In this document: piece after piece, positions 36,631 to 47,527 of the stretch
Layout: every line of letters starts with the position of its first letter
Position numbering within the stretch: position 1 is the first letter of the stretch
NCBI GenBank assembly: GCA_030340625.1
Contig: JAOPHQ010002276.1
Coordinates: 227,001-291,000, forward strand
From: Merluccius polli
Lineage: Eukaryota > Chordata > Actinopteri > Gadiformes > Merlucciidae
Length of the DNA: 64,000 nucleotides
Reading direction: 5' to 3'
Notes under the pieces: model-generated
Database searches by the model: none
The model's input: the letters and a program-made list of their open reading frames with translations, nothing else
Told to the model about the DNA's origin: nothing
Program-made: the position numbers and the translations under genes

Positions 36631-37188
36631 CTAATGTAATGTAAGGCCGGTAACTCTGGTAAGACTTATGTAATGTCCGGCCGGTAACTCTGGTAAGACT
36701 AATGTAATGTCCGGCCGGTAACTCTGGTAAGACTTATGTAATGTCCGGCCGGTAACTCTGGTAAGACTAATGTAATGTCCGGCCGGTAACTCTGGTAAGA
36801 CTTATGTAATGTCCGGCCGGTAACTCTGGTAAGACTAATGTAATGTCCGGCCGGTAACTCTGGTTAGACTTATGTAATGTCCGGCCGGTAACTCTGGTAA
36901 GACTAATGTAATGTCCGGCCGGTAACTCTGGTTAGACTTATGTAATGTCCGGCCGGTAACTCTGGTAAGACTAATGTAATGTCCGGCCGGTAACTCTGGT
37001 AAGACTAATGTAATGTCCGGCCGGTAACTCTGGTAAGACTAATGTAATGTCCGGCCGGTAACTCTGGTAAGACTAATGTAATGTCCGGCCGGTAACTCTG
37101 GTAAGACTAATGTAATGTTTGGCCAGTAAATCTGGTAAGACTAATGTAATGTCTGGCCGGTAACTCTGGTAAGACTTATGTAATGTCA
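36631..37188 (+). repeat. 34-bp leader minisatellite, about 16 copies
   Basis: The unit is TGTAATGTCCGGCCGGTAAC plus TCTGGTAAGACTWA. Copies mostly alternate CTTATG and CTAATG junctions, giving a 68-bp higher-order period in the first half; later copies are nearly all CTAATG. Each unit contains CTGGTAAGA, which looks like a 5' splice site. Confidence 0.9.
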
Positions 37189-37391
37189 GAAGGCTTCGGG
37201 AGCCTCGCAAGAATCCACATAGCTCGGGGAGCTACGCCCCGACGTTTCTCTCTGAGTGTGAAGCATCTTTTTGTGCCAATTTTTGTTTTGTTTGCTATGG
37301 CTTTGCATCGTGTGTGTGTTTGTATCTGTGTATATGAATGCGTTTGATATATTTTTTATTCCCTACAAATAAAGAGAAATAGCGAAAAATA

Positions 37392-37991
37392 GGAACTGAG
37401 ATAGAACAGACCGAGGCAGTCAAGGCGTGGCTGCGCCTCAACATGTATAAGAACCTACCACTGGATGTTAGTCAGCAGCAGTACTGGGAGAAAAAGTGTG
37501 ACAAGTACGTAGGGCAGTGGAAGAAAGAGGGATGGGTACCCAGGACTGGGCCCTATAGCAGGGCCACTTTACTGGCGTTAAAGTCATTGGTCGAGGGTGA
37601 GCCTCAGCGACAGGCCCAGAAGGGGTTTGAAGGAAAGAAACCCCTTAGCATTAAGGAGATAGATAAGCTAAAACAAAGCCTCGGCAGAGGGAAGCTCTTT
37701 GTACAGGGCTTCCTCTCTACGCGACGGCCAGAAAAAGAGGAAGAGGAAAAGAGTAGCAAGACCGAACCCCCTCCCACTTCCCCACTGTCCTCCCTTGCCC
37801 CTTCCCTGTATCCACCCCTTAGTGAAACCACCCCCTATAAGGGAGTGGAAGTCCCTCCTCCTTACGCCCACACCACTGCCCCCTCAGCCTCTCCCCCTAC
37901 CCCGAACCCGACCCCTCCCTGCCGGACAGCATCCCCATCCACTCCCAACCCCTGCCATAATAGTAATAATAATAATAGTGATAATAATAAC

Positions 37992-38028
<37 letters not shown>

Positions 38029-38156
38029 GTGGTAATCATAATAATAATGATAATAGGAATGCGAATACATTTTATTTGAAGGTGCCTTTCCAGAAACACA
38101 AGGGTGCCTTACAGTGCAAAGTGGTAAAGGGACAACAAGCTCAGTATGTCCCATGA
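37392..38156 (+). pseudogene. gag fragment with PPPY late motif and poly-Asn tract
   Basis: The annotated-style start is the Met at 37443, but the frame is open and protein-like from 37392. Order: a Trp/Lys-rich N-terminal domain resembling a matrix domain (YWEKKCDKYVGQWKKEGWVP), a Lys/Glu-rich linker, a Pro-rich segment with the late-domain motif PPPYAH (about residue 140 from the Met), then a run of about 35 residues, mostly Asn, encoded by an in-frame (AAT)n microsatellite (about 37958-38065). Capsid and nucleocapsid are absent, and the frame stops at 38156. Identified as retroviral-type gag from motif and position; the lineage is not assigned. Confidence 0.6.
37958..38067 (+). repeat. (AAT)n microsatellite inside gag frame
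   Basis: AAT/AGT/GAT triplets keep the gag frame open as Asn, Ser and Asp; the frame reading TAA would be closed at once. Confidence 0.88.
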
Positions 38157-38689
38157 GGAGTTAGAATAAAACATGAGGGGTTAGAATAAAACATAATAAA
38201 GAAAGCACTGTGAACATTAGAACATCTAAGGATCTGTTGGGACATAGAAAGTACACATGTAGAGATCAACTATGTATTAGTGTCTGTTATTTGTTTCTGT
38301 GTTTTCTGTTGATTTGTTTTCTTTGAGAATTTGTTTTATAACTGTGTGTGTAAAAGTGTTTTTGTGCTTTGTGGGACAATTAGCAGACCAACAGCTCAGT
38401 TAAGTTGGGTACTATTCATTTAAATCAGAAGTTATCTCCTCTACCGCTCGTCTACAGATGTCCAGGGGTCAACCAGCGCTGGGGACTCTTTTAAGAGTTC
38501 AGGGAAATTCCCCCCTCACCAAACTGAGGTAGTGGGACCCGCCCTAAAAGGACCCTGCGGGAGCGCGGTAGTTTTTACAATATAAAAACCTGATACGCAG
38601 TGTTGCATGTGTTACAATAAAACAAGTTCATCAGTGAGTTCCTTAGTTTACCTCCATAGTGTGGTGTTGAAATAGTTAAAAGAAAGTTT

Positions 38690-39640
38690 GTTCTGGGTTG
38701 CCAGGGTCTCAGACCCGGCGTCATGGGGGGGCCTTAGGGTGCCTGGCCCGCCCTCGGAGTCAGTTGGGACCGCCCTGGACGGACGAGCCAAAAAAAAAAA
38801 AACATTGCATAGGCTACTACCATGATTACAATTTGTACAAATGTCCAACATAGATGATTAATAACAATATTGATAAACACACTGTGCTTTATCTGATTTT
38901 TACTAAAATAATTGTGAATGGTTCGATTGGTTCATGAAATACGGAAACGTAAAACGGAAATGATGTGTAGAGTGTTGACAGCCTACTGGCAGCGATTGTC
39001 TAATAGAGCTAATGGACTGTGAGAGTGAGAAGTGAAAACTATATAAAAAAACTATATAAAAAAAACTATATAAAAACTATACATAAATTATTTACGTATA
39101 TCCGGCGTATATCCATATTTTTATTTACGGTAAATAAAAATATGGATATACGCCGTTTCCTCAATCCAGGACCACGGAGGGTCCTAGTAGAAGAGAGTGA
39201 GAGAGCGAGTGAAAGAAGCGGTGAAAGCTATGAGTTACGTGTCCTGCTGGTAATAATACTAAACAGTCTCTCTCGAATGTTTCGCCTATACTTTGGTGCA
39301 TAAAGGAGGTGCATGAAGTTTTTAAATCCTATTCAGTAGCCCAATATTAGAGATGCATTTAAACTGCGCTCACAGCGCTACGGCCCAGCGCTACAGCGTG
39401 AGTGAGACATGAGAAGATTGCTCTTGCCTGAGCCTCTTTCCTTCTCAAAGTAGGCCTAAGTTAGAATTGCATATTGAACAGTTAACATTTTTGCAAATAT
39501 CCCGGGGTAGAAACCCCCGATTAAATAGGACTTTACACTTCTGGCCTAAAAAAAAAGTGCCCCCCTCAGAACAATGCAAGGCCCCTCCGCAAATATGTGT
39601 CTGGCGCCGGGTCTGCAGGGTCTACCGGTAGGTGTGTCCC
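38690..39640. mobile_element. Probable nested DNA transposon in the LTR element
   Basis: The left GGGTCTCAGACCCGGCGTCA and the complement of the right end (GACCCTGCAGACCCGGCGCC, about 39600-39625) are similar, and GGGGGGCCTTAGG/GAGGGGCCTTGC follow. The frame 39144-39303 begins MDIRRFLNPGPRR, like the N-terminus of some hAT transposases (MDIxKFF). No clear target duplication. Confidence 0.45.
39103..39155. repeat. Perfect 26-bp palindrome with one-base loop
   Basis: CGGCGTATATCCATATTTTT and six more bases are followed after one base (39129) by the exact complement. It immediately precedes and overlaps the MDIRRFL-like start. Confidence 0.9.
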
Positions 39641-41512
39641 TAAGGGGGGAGAGTGGACTGCGTGGTAAGTCCCGCCACTGTTGTCATGACCAGCCATATC
39701 TTGCTTTCCATGTGTTTTGTTGAAATAGATTTCATTTTGTTTTTGTTTTAGTTTTTGTGTTATTTGTTAAATTGCTTTGGTCAGACAAATGTGGTCTGAA
39801 CATGCCAACAAAAGTGTCTGGGATGTGAATGAAGTTAAAGCAGGTGGAGACAACAGCTCCCCTACTGCTAGAAACCTGCACTGCATGTTGTAGTCCAGGA
39901 AGTTTTCTGCACACATGCTTCCGTGTGTGTGTGGGTTTGATAGTTTTTACCCCCAGTGGCCAACTTGCAAATAATTTTACAGCTTGTAGTACTGAGCTAC
40001 TAACACAATGAAGTTTAAGAACAAAACTTACCATATTGTACCATTTTTATGCCATTTCTCCTATTTATGTGACTAGTTACCTTTGAATGATAGTTACAAG
40101 GTACGGTTTTATTCAGTAACAATGTAGTTCACATTGCTTGTTTTTACATCCTTTTGAGCAATAACCTGGTTAAAGTAATCATTGAAAAGTATTTCAGCAA
40201 TCTGCTGGGAAGGGATCTAATGTACAAGCTAGATTGTTTATTGACATCAGGAAGTATTGGGTTTACCTTGCAAATGCCAACGCCTAATGCTGTTATGCTG
40301 TGTTGAAAATCTTTATTTGTTAGCTTCGTCCACCACCGCGTCACAATTACAGCGTCAACGCCGTATGGTGTCTCCATTATACATACACATGACTGCATGG
40401 GTAGTTGTCATAGATATCTGTCTCTACTCCTCCACAGCCACCTGTCCTATGGGCTGAACATAAGAATCAGAAGGGATTTATCCCCACACATGGCATCCTG
40501 CAGCAGGCCAATAGGGAAGGCTGGTTAGCCTATGACGGGGAAGATCCAACCATGAAACCCCGGGACAACCTAAGGCAGGCACAGTCATGATTACTTGGCC
40601 AAGACACTGAGCACTGATTCACTTGATCATAAAGTGACAAGAAGATGAAACCATCAAAGGAGAAACCATTTGGGTTGAAGGGTGGAGGATAGGATAGATC
40701 TCAGACATGTCGGCTTAAGCAGTGGAATTGGTGGCCTTAACTAGGAAAAGTCTTTTTTTTTTAAACCCTTAAGGTGTATAAGGATCTGCATTATGTTTTC
40801 GGTGTAGTACATGATTTGGTAAACTTTGGTAACAGCGTGGGTTTAAAAGCGGTTGATGGTCAACCCATATCATAGCAAAATTTAGGTTTAGGATTTACTG
40901 GCTGTAATTTCCCTTCCCAATTTCCCCTACTAGATTGGCTGTAGTTAAGGTTAAAGGGCACAGCACCTTAGGAGGGATACAGGTAACTATTTAGCTAACT
41001 TAGTCTCAAACAAGGTGTTGGACAATCATAATCAGCCATTGACAGAGGTGCATGGCATGGTGCTCATGGACATGGCCTTAACCCCTGAAGACAGAGCTGT
41101 TCAGGCGCCGCTCCTACTGTATGCGGATAGTGAATCCGATGAACCCCCGGAAAAGGAAGACGACGATATGTGCTAACGCTGTTCCCCTTCAGACACCTTC
41201 CCAGGGTCGAACAATAAACCGGGTGAAAAGAATAGCAGGGACCATAGCCCCATGCTCCCGTGAGACCCTGGGAAAGGAATGTGCCCTCTCCCCTGCTACG
41301 CTTATATGAACGATATGTATAACCTGTCTGTGATAATTGTACAAGGGATACAAACCTTCTTTAGGAAGGATGGGCCGGTTTCCTCCTCCCCTCTGGAGAG
41401 GTTTCCCGGACCACTGAGGTTCCCGAAAGATGTGAGACTGGGTGGGGAAAAACCTAATTGACTTAGACGATGTTCTCCCATGGTGTTATTTGTCAGATAA
41501 GGTAAAGTGCTC
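39641..41512. other. Interior of the LTR element, no recognised gene
   Basis: Two short protein-like frames (about 40462-40586, GFIPTHGILQQANREGWLAY; about 41279-41461, YNLSVIIVQGIQTFFRKDGP) may be remnants of the element's genes, but I cannot match them to RT, integrase or envelope. Confidence 0.4.
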
Positions 41513-42066
41513 TGTCGACCACTTGAGAGGGTTATGTTGTGAAAAATAACCACGCACCCCTGTCTAGGCCCAGCCAAGGTCATCTATGGTGGTGTGGAAA
41601 AAAAACCAGGAGACATTCCCCCAGTGACAATGGGTGGAAAATCACCAAGGACCCTTCCTCATGTGACAGTGTGTGGAAAGCACCAAGGACCCTTCCTCAG
41701 TGACGTGTGGAAAACAACCAACTGATAACCAACAGCCAGCAGTCTACTACCACGTATACCACCCCACCTGATGAGACAACCCCAACCGCCAGCTGGCCGA
41801 AACTAGAATACCCCGAAGGACGAACCTACCACCCCTCCACGTCTCCTGGGGAACCTATAAACACTCATGAGACGCTGACTCTCATCGTCCTTCCCCGGAG
41901 AAGACCACCTCTCAGGAGGGTGAAGCTACGCGAATGATCCAGGCCGCCTGATAGAACTTAGACAATTATGTTGAACCAGTGTAATATTTAAGAATAAAAG
42001 AACCCCTAGTCTCACGTATCCCTGTCTCCGGTAGTTACCTTATTCTCCGTCCTTTTTTAGCTAACA
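41513..42066 (+). mobile_element. 3' LTR of the retrovirus-like element
   Basis: Matches the 5' LTR from TGTCGACCACTTG to TTTTTTAGCTAACA. It is longer by about 37 bp through an extra copy of a GTGTGGAAAGCACCAAGGAC unit, so the two LTRs differ mainly in a small tandem repeat. Confidence 0.85.
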
Positions 42067-42419
42067 ATTTGTGTGTTCATTCCTAAAGTAATTGTCTATG
42101 ATAAGGAACAAGGAATATAGCAAATAGAATAGACAAATAGCTACTAATGTTTTACAGGACATTTTTATTTATTTTCAATACATTTAAGTTTGATTAAATG
42201 TATATTTATTGATTAATAGATCATTTTCATAAATACTTACCTGTCACATTGATTTCACCTGAGAAATGACGGTATACTTGCCTGTTTACAAACACATGTA
42301 AAAGAAAAGTGAAAGAAAAGAAGAAAATTAGATTGGAAAGTTTGAAAAGGAAATGTATATCATTGTTGAAATATGTTATATTGAAAGAACTTTTGTATGT
42401 AAATACCTCTGAAAATAAT
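42067..42419. other. Non-coding stretch, nothing recognised
   Basis: AT-rich right flank of the LTR element. Confidence 0.45.
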
Positions 42420-42497
42420 ACATTCTCAATGAAGCTGCCAGAGAGGAAGCATTGTGTCTGAGCATCTTTATTGATATCTCCCCTTTTCAGGGCGTAA
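42420..42497 (+). repeat. Third copy of the 34537-34605 LTR segment
   Basis: TCTCAATGAAGCTGCCAGAG through TTGATATCTCCCCTTTT matches the LTR fragment at about 34537-34605 with about two differences. Confidence 0.75.
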
Positions 42498-42819
42498 CAC
42501 CAACACTGATTCTTTGAAAAGGTACCAGTTCCTGAACTGTGCCAGAACCAATATGACACCTTCTTTAAAACAGGTTGTAGGACAGTTGTTGAAATTCTTC
42601 CATTTTTAATGGCAACTTATTTGGTAAGATGTGAGCATCTTAGGCTTCACGAAAAAGTATAGACCTATTTAAACTAGGACTGTCAAACGATTATTTTTTT
42701 AAAACTGATTAATCACATAGTATTGGCGAGTTAACTCACGATTAATCACAGTTTTTACATTCTATTTTAAATCCACTCCCATTGAAGTTCAATGAGATAA
42801 TCAAATGGAATGACACATT

Positions 42820-43507
42820 AGCTGTGTCCCAATTCAGGGGCTGCATGCTTCGAAGGATGCGGCCTTGGCGACTCCTTCCAAGGGACCTTCGAAGGCCGCA
42901 TCAACCGTTGTTTAATGAGATGGTCTAGCCTTCGAAGCATTTCCTGGTTTCGTCTACAGCCGCGTCACCAGCCATCAGTTGGTAAAACATGTTTTTGTCA
43001 ACAGACAAAAGGGTTCTAATATAGCAAAAAATGATCATAATAATGATAATAATGAAGTATAACATATAATAGTGATAATCCTAACCGTAGCTCTTTATTC
43101 AATCCAATCGTTTAACTAGAGTTTGCAGTTTTACAGTCTGGAAATAAAGCAGGGATAATAAAAGTAATAAAATATAAGTAATTAGTAAAAGCATAAGTAG
43201 TAATAAGTAAAAGTAATTATATATAAACCCAATACTTATATTACATTTAAATGTAAATTAATCGCCGCTTGGTGTCACCATTGTAATTTTCCCGGCACTG
43301 AACAGCAGCGCTCAAAGGATCTTGGGATATGGGAGTCTGCGAAGGATAGTTGCGGTGCATCCTCCAAAAAGAGGGAAAAGAAGGACGCATTTGAAGGCTG
43401 CATTTGAAGGAGCCTTCGAATTGGGACAGCCTTCGTGCTGCGTTGTGACATAATCGACATTCAAATGCGTGCTTCGAAGGATGCAGCCCCTGAATTGGGA
43501 CACAGCT
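42820..43507. mobile_element. MITE with AGCTGTGTCCCAATTC ends
   Basis: Inverted ends of about 36 bp: AGCTGTGTCCCAATTCAGGG then GCTGCATSCTTCGAAG. ATT flanks both sides (42817-42819 and 43508-43510). CTTCGAAGG motifs recur inside. It sits in another repeat whose left part (GACTGTCAAACGATTA, about 42684) looks like a hAT end. Confidence 0.75.
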
Positions 43508-43534
43508 ATTGTCATTCATACCAAATAAGGAGAA

Positions 43535-43663
43535 GTGTAAACTGGTTCTGGGATGTTTAGTATGAGAACCAGTTCCAACGTTACCATGGTGATTAAAGGA
43601 GAACTCCGGTGTAAACTGGTTCTGGGATATTTAGTATGAGAACGAGTTCCAACGCTCCATGGA
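43535..43663 (+). repeat. 74-bp direct repeat, 1.7 copies
   Basis: GTGTAAACTGGTTCTGGGAT and about 50 bp after it occur at 43535 and again at 43609 with few differences. Confidence 0.75.
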
Positions 43664-44028
43664 GAACAACAAAAAGCCGATATGACGCAAAGCTACGTTC
43701 ACTGTTTTAAGCCGATTCTACCAAACTGCTATACGTTTGAGTGCTAAGGGCATCACACCTGGTAAAAAATAAATCGCTTTTTTAAAGCACTTACAAGGCT
43801 AGAAATAGCCTGACACTTCTTTGGTAGTATAATGAGGGTCTTAACATATAAACAAGGCATTGACAAATTCGTAAGTGTACAGATAGTTTATTAAAAAGCA
43901 TATTTTATACACACAATACCTTCAGTAGTTCACCCGTCGACGCCATGTTTTTTTTTAGGCTGATAAAGTCCAAAACACACCGCCGCCGAACGGCGCACGT
44001 CAAAACAGCCGCCCCTATTATTTTCCAT
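43664..44028. other. Non-coding stretch, nothing recognised
   Basis: No gene or clear element end. Confidence 0.4.
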
Positions 44029-45032
44029 TAGTGATGGATTTCATGATTCGTTTGCGCGAATCAGTTCGCGTCGTTCAGTTCGCCATAAAGAGTCGTTTGT
44101 TCGTTCGTTTGTTCGTTCAGTCGTGTTTCCGGTAGCGGTGAATCATTCACTGAGTCGTTCAGACTCAGCTCCTCCCTCCGTCCCTCGTTCTCATTCGCGA
44201 ATCGCGAATGCATTCGCCGAGTCTGACCAACTCGGCTCCTCCCTCGTTCACAACATTCAAACGAATCACAAATGCAGTTAAGTTACCATTCAGAGATCAA
44301 GTTACAGTTGAACTCCGACAAACCAAAGTTACAGTTCAGAGATCAAGTTACAGTTCAACTCCGACAAACCAACTGGGGGAGGGGGGTTGATGGTGTTAAT
44401 AAATGTGTGAATAATAGCAAATACAACATGTGTCTGGTTGAATATGTTAACATATGTATTTAATTTGAGTTCAACAGATTTATTTAATGTATGCATAATG
44501 ACATGTCAGGATCAAAATGCCCCATTCCCCCAATTCAAGGTAAAGTTAGACAAACCAAACACAGCGGGATGCGGGGGGGGGGGGGGGGGGGGCGTAGTAG
44601 ATTATTGGATGGTTAATATATCAGCAAGATAATAGACTTGATTTAGCAATGATGAGTTTTAAAGTTCATGATGTACAGTTGTGTTTATTCTGGGCATATT
44701 TTATTTACTATTGTGAAGATGGCCATTGGCCACCCCCACTCAAGATCAAGATCCACCAAGGTGGGGGTCCCGGCCGGGTCGCGTGCAACGAGACAGATTG
44801 ACGAGACATTCAAATATATTATTAATCTGGCATGACACAGAAAATACAAAGACAGCATGCATTTACCATTTCACTGATATTTAAATACGATTGGCTGGCT
44901 CTCGTGGGTCGTGACGTCTCAGTCCTTGAGTCAATCACAGTCAGGGAACGACTCGCGACTCGCGAATCAGCGCCGCGAATCAGCAGCGCGTCAGAGACTC
45001 AGCGAACGAGACGAACGACGACGAACTATGGG
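44029..45032. mobile_element. hAT-like MITE, copy A (3'-truncated)
   Basis: Starts TAGTGATGGATTTCATGATT and matches, in inverted orientation, the complete copy B at 57222-58312. It stops at about 45032, short of the last ~95 bp of the family. Rich in TTCGTTCG/GAACGA motifs. It contains a G20 run (44573-44592) where copy B has 11. About 44280-44380 holds a duplicated GTTACAGTTSAACTCCGACA segment that copy B has once. Confidence 0.8.
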
Positions 45033-46018
45033 GTCAGAACAGTCTCATAAATAATGAATGCACAGAGAAGGATTCACAAATGTATTTTGTGATTTATATA
45101 TAAATTACTCTCTTCTCACAAATACATTTCAATGCACACACAAATGGATTTCGGCATGTATAAATGTAAAATAAATCCATAAACAAAAATAAGTTTCACA
45201 AACACATTTCTGATCCACACACACAAATGTATCTTGTTTTAAATAAATGTAATATAAATCCATAAATATATTAATTACATATTTTCTTCAAAAATGTATT
45301 TGAATGTTGTTACATTTATATACAAACTGTTAAACTTGAATTTACAAGACGTTTTTCATTTGTGAACTTGTTTGCATTTGTGTGTGAACTGGTCTGTATT
45401 TATTTGTGGATTTTTGAGACTCCCCTGACACGGCTGGATTCACAAATGCATTTTTTTCACCAAGGAACTCTCTGTAGCCAATCAGATGCCGCCTTAGTTT
45501 TCAGCCAATCACATGACTACATTCCCACGAGGGGTACCTCAGCATGGCCAGCGCACAGCATTTTCTCTGCGCATTTTGCGTTACTTTTCGGTAAAAAAAA
45601 AAAAAAAAAAAGAGTTATCGGACGGTAACTGTGCGTTCACATCAGAAGCGAATTGCGCTGCAAAGACGCTCATAAAGATTCGCTGCGAATATTTCTGTTC
45701 GCTTTTGTCGCTCATAACGTACAATTCAATTTTGCAGACGCAAAGGAGCCGTATGCTTTTAGTACATATCAAAGAGTGAACTCCACACACTTTGGCCATA
45801 TTGCAGAGACGGTTTTGCTTGTTTGATAAACGATAGTCGCACATCCCTCGTAACTACGCCGTGAAGGTGAACCCTCCCGGAGTCCGCTATTAACATGAAC
45901 CGCTCCGCCGGAGGAGCCATCCACGCGCACCGGACACCAGAATACAAACAAATGTGTCTTTGTTTATAGTTTCAGTTACTCTTTCCATTTGTAATAATAA
46001 ATTATAACATAACATATT
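45033..46018. other. AT-rich stretch with repeated TTCACAAATG-like motifs
   Basis: Between 45060 and 45440 motifs such as TTCACAAATGTATTT and CACACAAATG recur at irregular spacing, suggesting an old MITE or satellite-like repeat. An A20 run lies at 45592-45611. No gene. Confidence 0.4.
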
Positions 46019-46150
46019 GTGGCTGTAGACAACTTTTCAACTTTTCCCACCCTAGCGTTTCCAAGTGGTATGTTTTTGCGCCGCAAAGACAATCCGCATC
46101 GCATTCTGTTTCCTCAGAGCCTAGCAACCACAAACAACACAACACACTAA
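46019..46150. mobile_element. Fragment of the TTAA-type MITE family
   Basis: GGCTGTAGACAACTTTTCAA then CTTTTCCCACCCTAG matches the left part of the element at 8671-9551, including GCCTAGCAACCACAAACA. The TTAA and the right end are missing. Confidence 0.8.
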
Positions 46151-46212
46151 CGAAATAGTTTAATTGCACTTTTTACATGCTGTTTTTTGTTTTAGTAAAG
46201 CCATACTTTAGA

Positions 46213-47527
46213 GCGTTGTACTTTAGACATGATGGCTGCAGCTGAGCAGCAGTAGAGAGGAAAGTTCTCTGCAACTTTTCTGACCACAAGAGGGCGAGAG
46301 GATTGTTGCGTAACCGAAATTAGGCACCGAAAAAAATTTAGTCATTCGGTCCGGGTAGGACCATGTTGTTCTCGGTACCCAACCCTACTATTTAGTGCTC
46401 ACAATTTGCACTTGTGGGATGGAATTGACAGCACTCACACCAATCACAAATCATGCTGGCCTTCTCTTTTGTACAAACACAATGCTCATTGTACATAATA
46501 TTTTGAATGCAATGATTTACCCAATGCACAACTGTGTCAATGCGACCGGGAAATGTACATAGCCATTTGAGGAAAGTATATCTGTTATAATGCAGGACGA
46601 GTGAACCCAAACGCAGAACACAGGGAGGCAGAGACGGGATGAAAGATAGGGGATTTATTAGTGCGGGAAATAGCAACAGGGGGAGGGCAGGTAGACAGGC
46701 GGTGGGTCGGCAACAGGCGGGTAGTCCGACAGGCGGTGGGTCGGCAACAGGCGGGTAGTCGGACAGGCGATGGGTCGGCAACGGGCGGGTAGTCGGACAG
46801 GCGATGGGTCGGCAACGGGCGGGTAGTCGGACAGGCGATGGGTCGGCAACAGGCGGGTAGTCGGACAGGCGATGGGTCGGCAACAGGGTCCGGCAGCACA
46901 GGGAGGCAGAGACGGGATGAAAGATAGGGGATTTATTAGTGCGGGAAATAGCAACAGGGGGAGGGCAGGTAGACAGGCGGTGGGTCGGCAACAGGCGGGT
47001 AGTCCGACAGGCGGTGGGTCGGCAACAGGCGGGTAGTCGGACAGGCGATGGGTCGGCAACGGGCGGGTAGTCGGACAGGCGATGGGTCGGCAACCGGCGG
47101 GTAGTCGGACAGGCGATGGGTCGGCAACAGGGTCCGGCAGCAGGTGGGTAGTCAGGCAGGCAGGGGTCATCCACAGGGTCCGGTAGCAGGCGGGTAGTCA
47201 GGCAGGCAGGGGTCGGCAACAGGGTACAGGAACAGACGGGTAGTCAGGCAGGCAGGGGTCGGCAACAGGGTACAGGAACAGGTGGGTAGTCAGGCAGGCA
47301 GGGGTCGGCAACAGGGTACAGGAACAGGTGGGTAGTCAGGCAGGCGGGGTTCGGTAATAATCAGGTAATAAATCAAAGGTGTCACAGGATACTTCGGGTG
47401 GGAGGGGCGGGTGATCCCGGTGAAAGTCCCGAATGAGGGAGGAATCCAAAATCCGATTGCGGGGGACCCAGGAACGATCCTCAGGCCCGTACCCCTCCCA
47501 ATCGACGAGGTATTGGTGTCCCCGACC
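46213..47527. repeat. 1.3-kb tandem duplication, copy 1
   Basis: GAGCGTTGTACTTTAGACAT through the hAT end (TCGGTACCCAACCCTA), flanking DNA, LTR sequence and a piece of integrase chromodomain region is followed at 47528 by a second copy beginning with the same GAGCGTTGTACTTTAGACAT. The junction joins GGTATTGGTGTCCCCGAC of the Gypsy pol to GAGCG. Copy 2 runs on into the full Gypsy element. Confidence 0.88.
46583..47390 (-). repeat. Duplicated LTR piece with 34-bp minisatellite
   Basis: Begins TGTTATAATGCAGGACGAG (LTR 3' end on the minus strand) and contains the LTR minisatellite (unit GACAGGCGATGGGTCGGCAA plus CAGGCGGGTAGTCG). An internal duplication repeats the AGGGAGGCAGAGACGGGATG block (46603 and 46900). 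The long Pro/Leu/Arg frames here come from the repeat. Confidence 0.85.

Larger units (their letters stand above)
35745..42066 (+). mobile_element. Retrovirus-like LTR element, internally deleted
   Basis: Two matching LTRs (35745-36261 and 41513-42066) in the same orientation, a primer site after the first, a leader with a 34-bp minisatellite, and a gag fragment. No RT, integrase or envelope is recognisable in 38157-41512, so pol is lost or replaced by later insertions. No polypurine tract or matching target duplication was seen (TAGTAA versus ATTTG), which may reflect rearrangement. Confidence 0.72.

Noticed and set aside
36631..37188. CRISPR array (regular 34-bp repeats)
   Set aside because: Repeats are directly adjacent without unique spacers, and the context is a eukaryotic LTR element.
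43247..43519. Minus-strand frames of 60-90 codons
   Set aside because: They fall inside the AGCTGTGTCCC MITE and its inverted end; no transposase motif.
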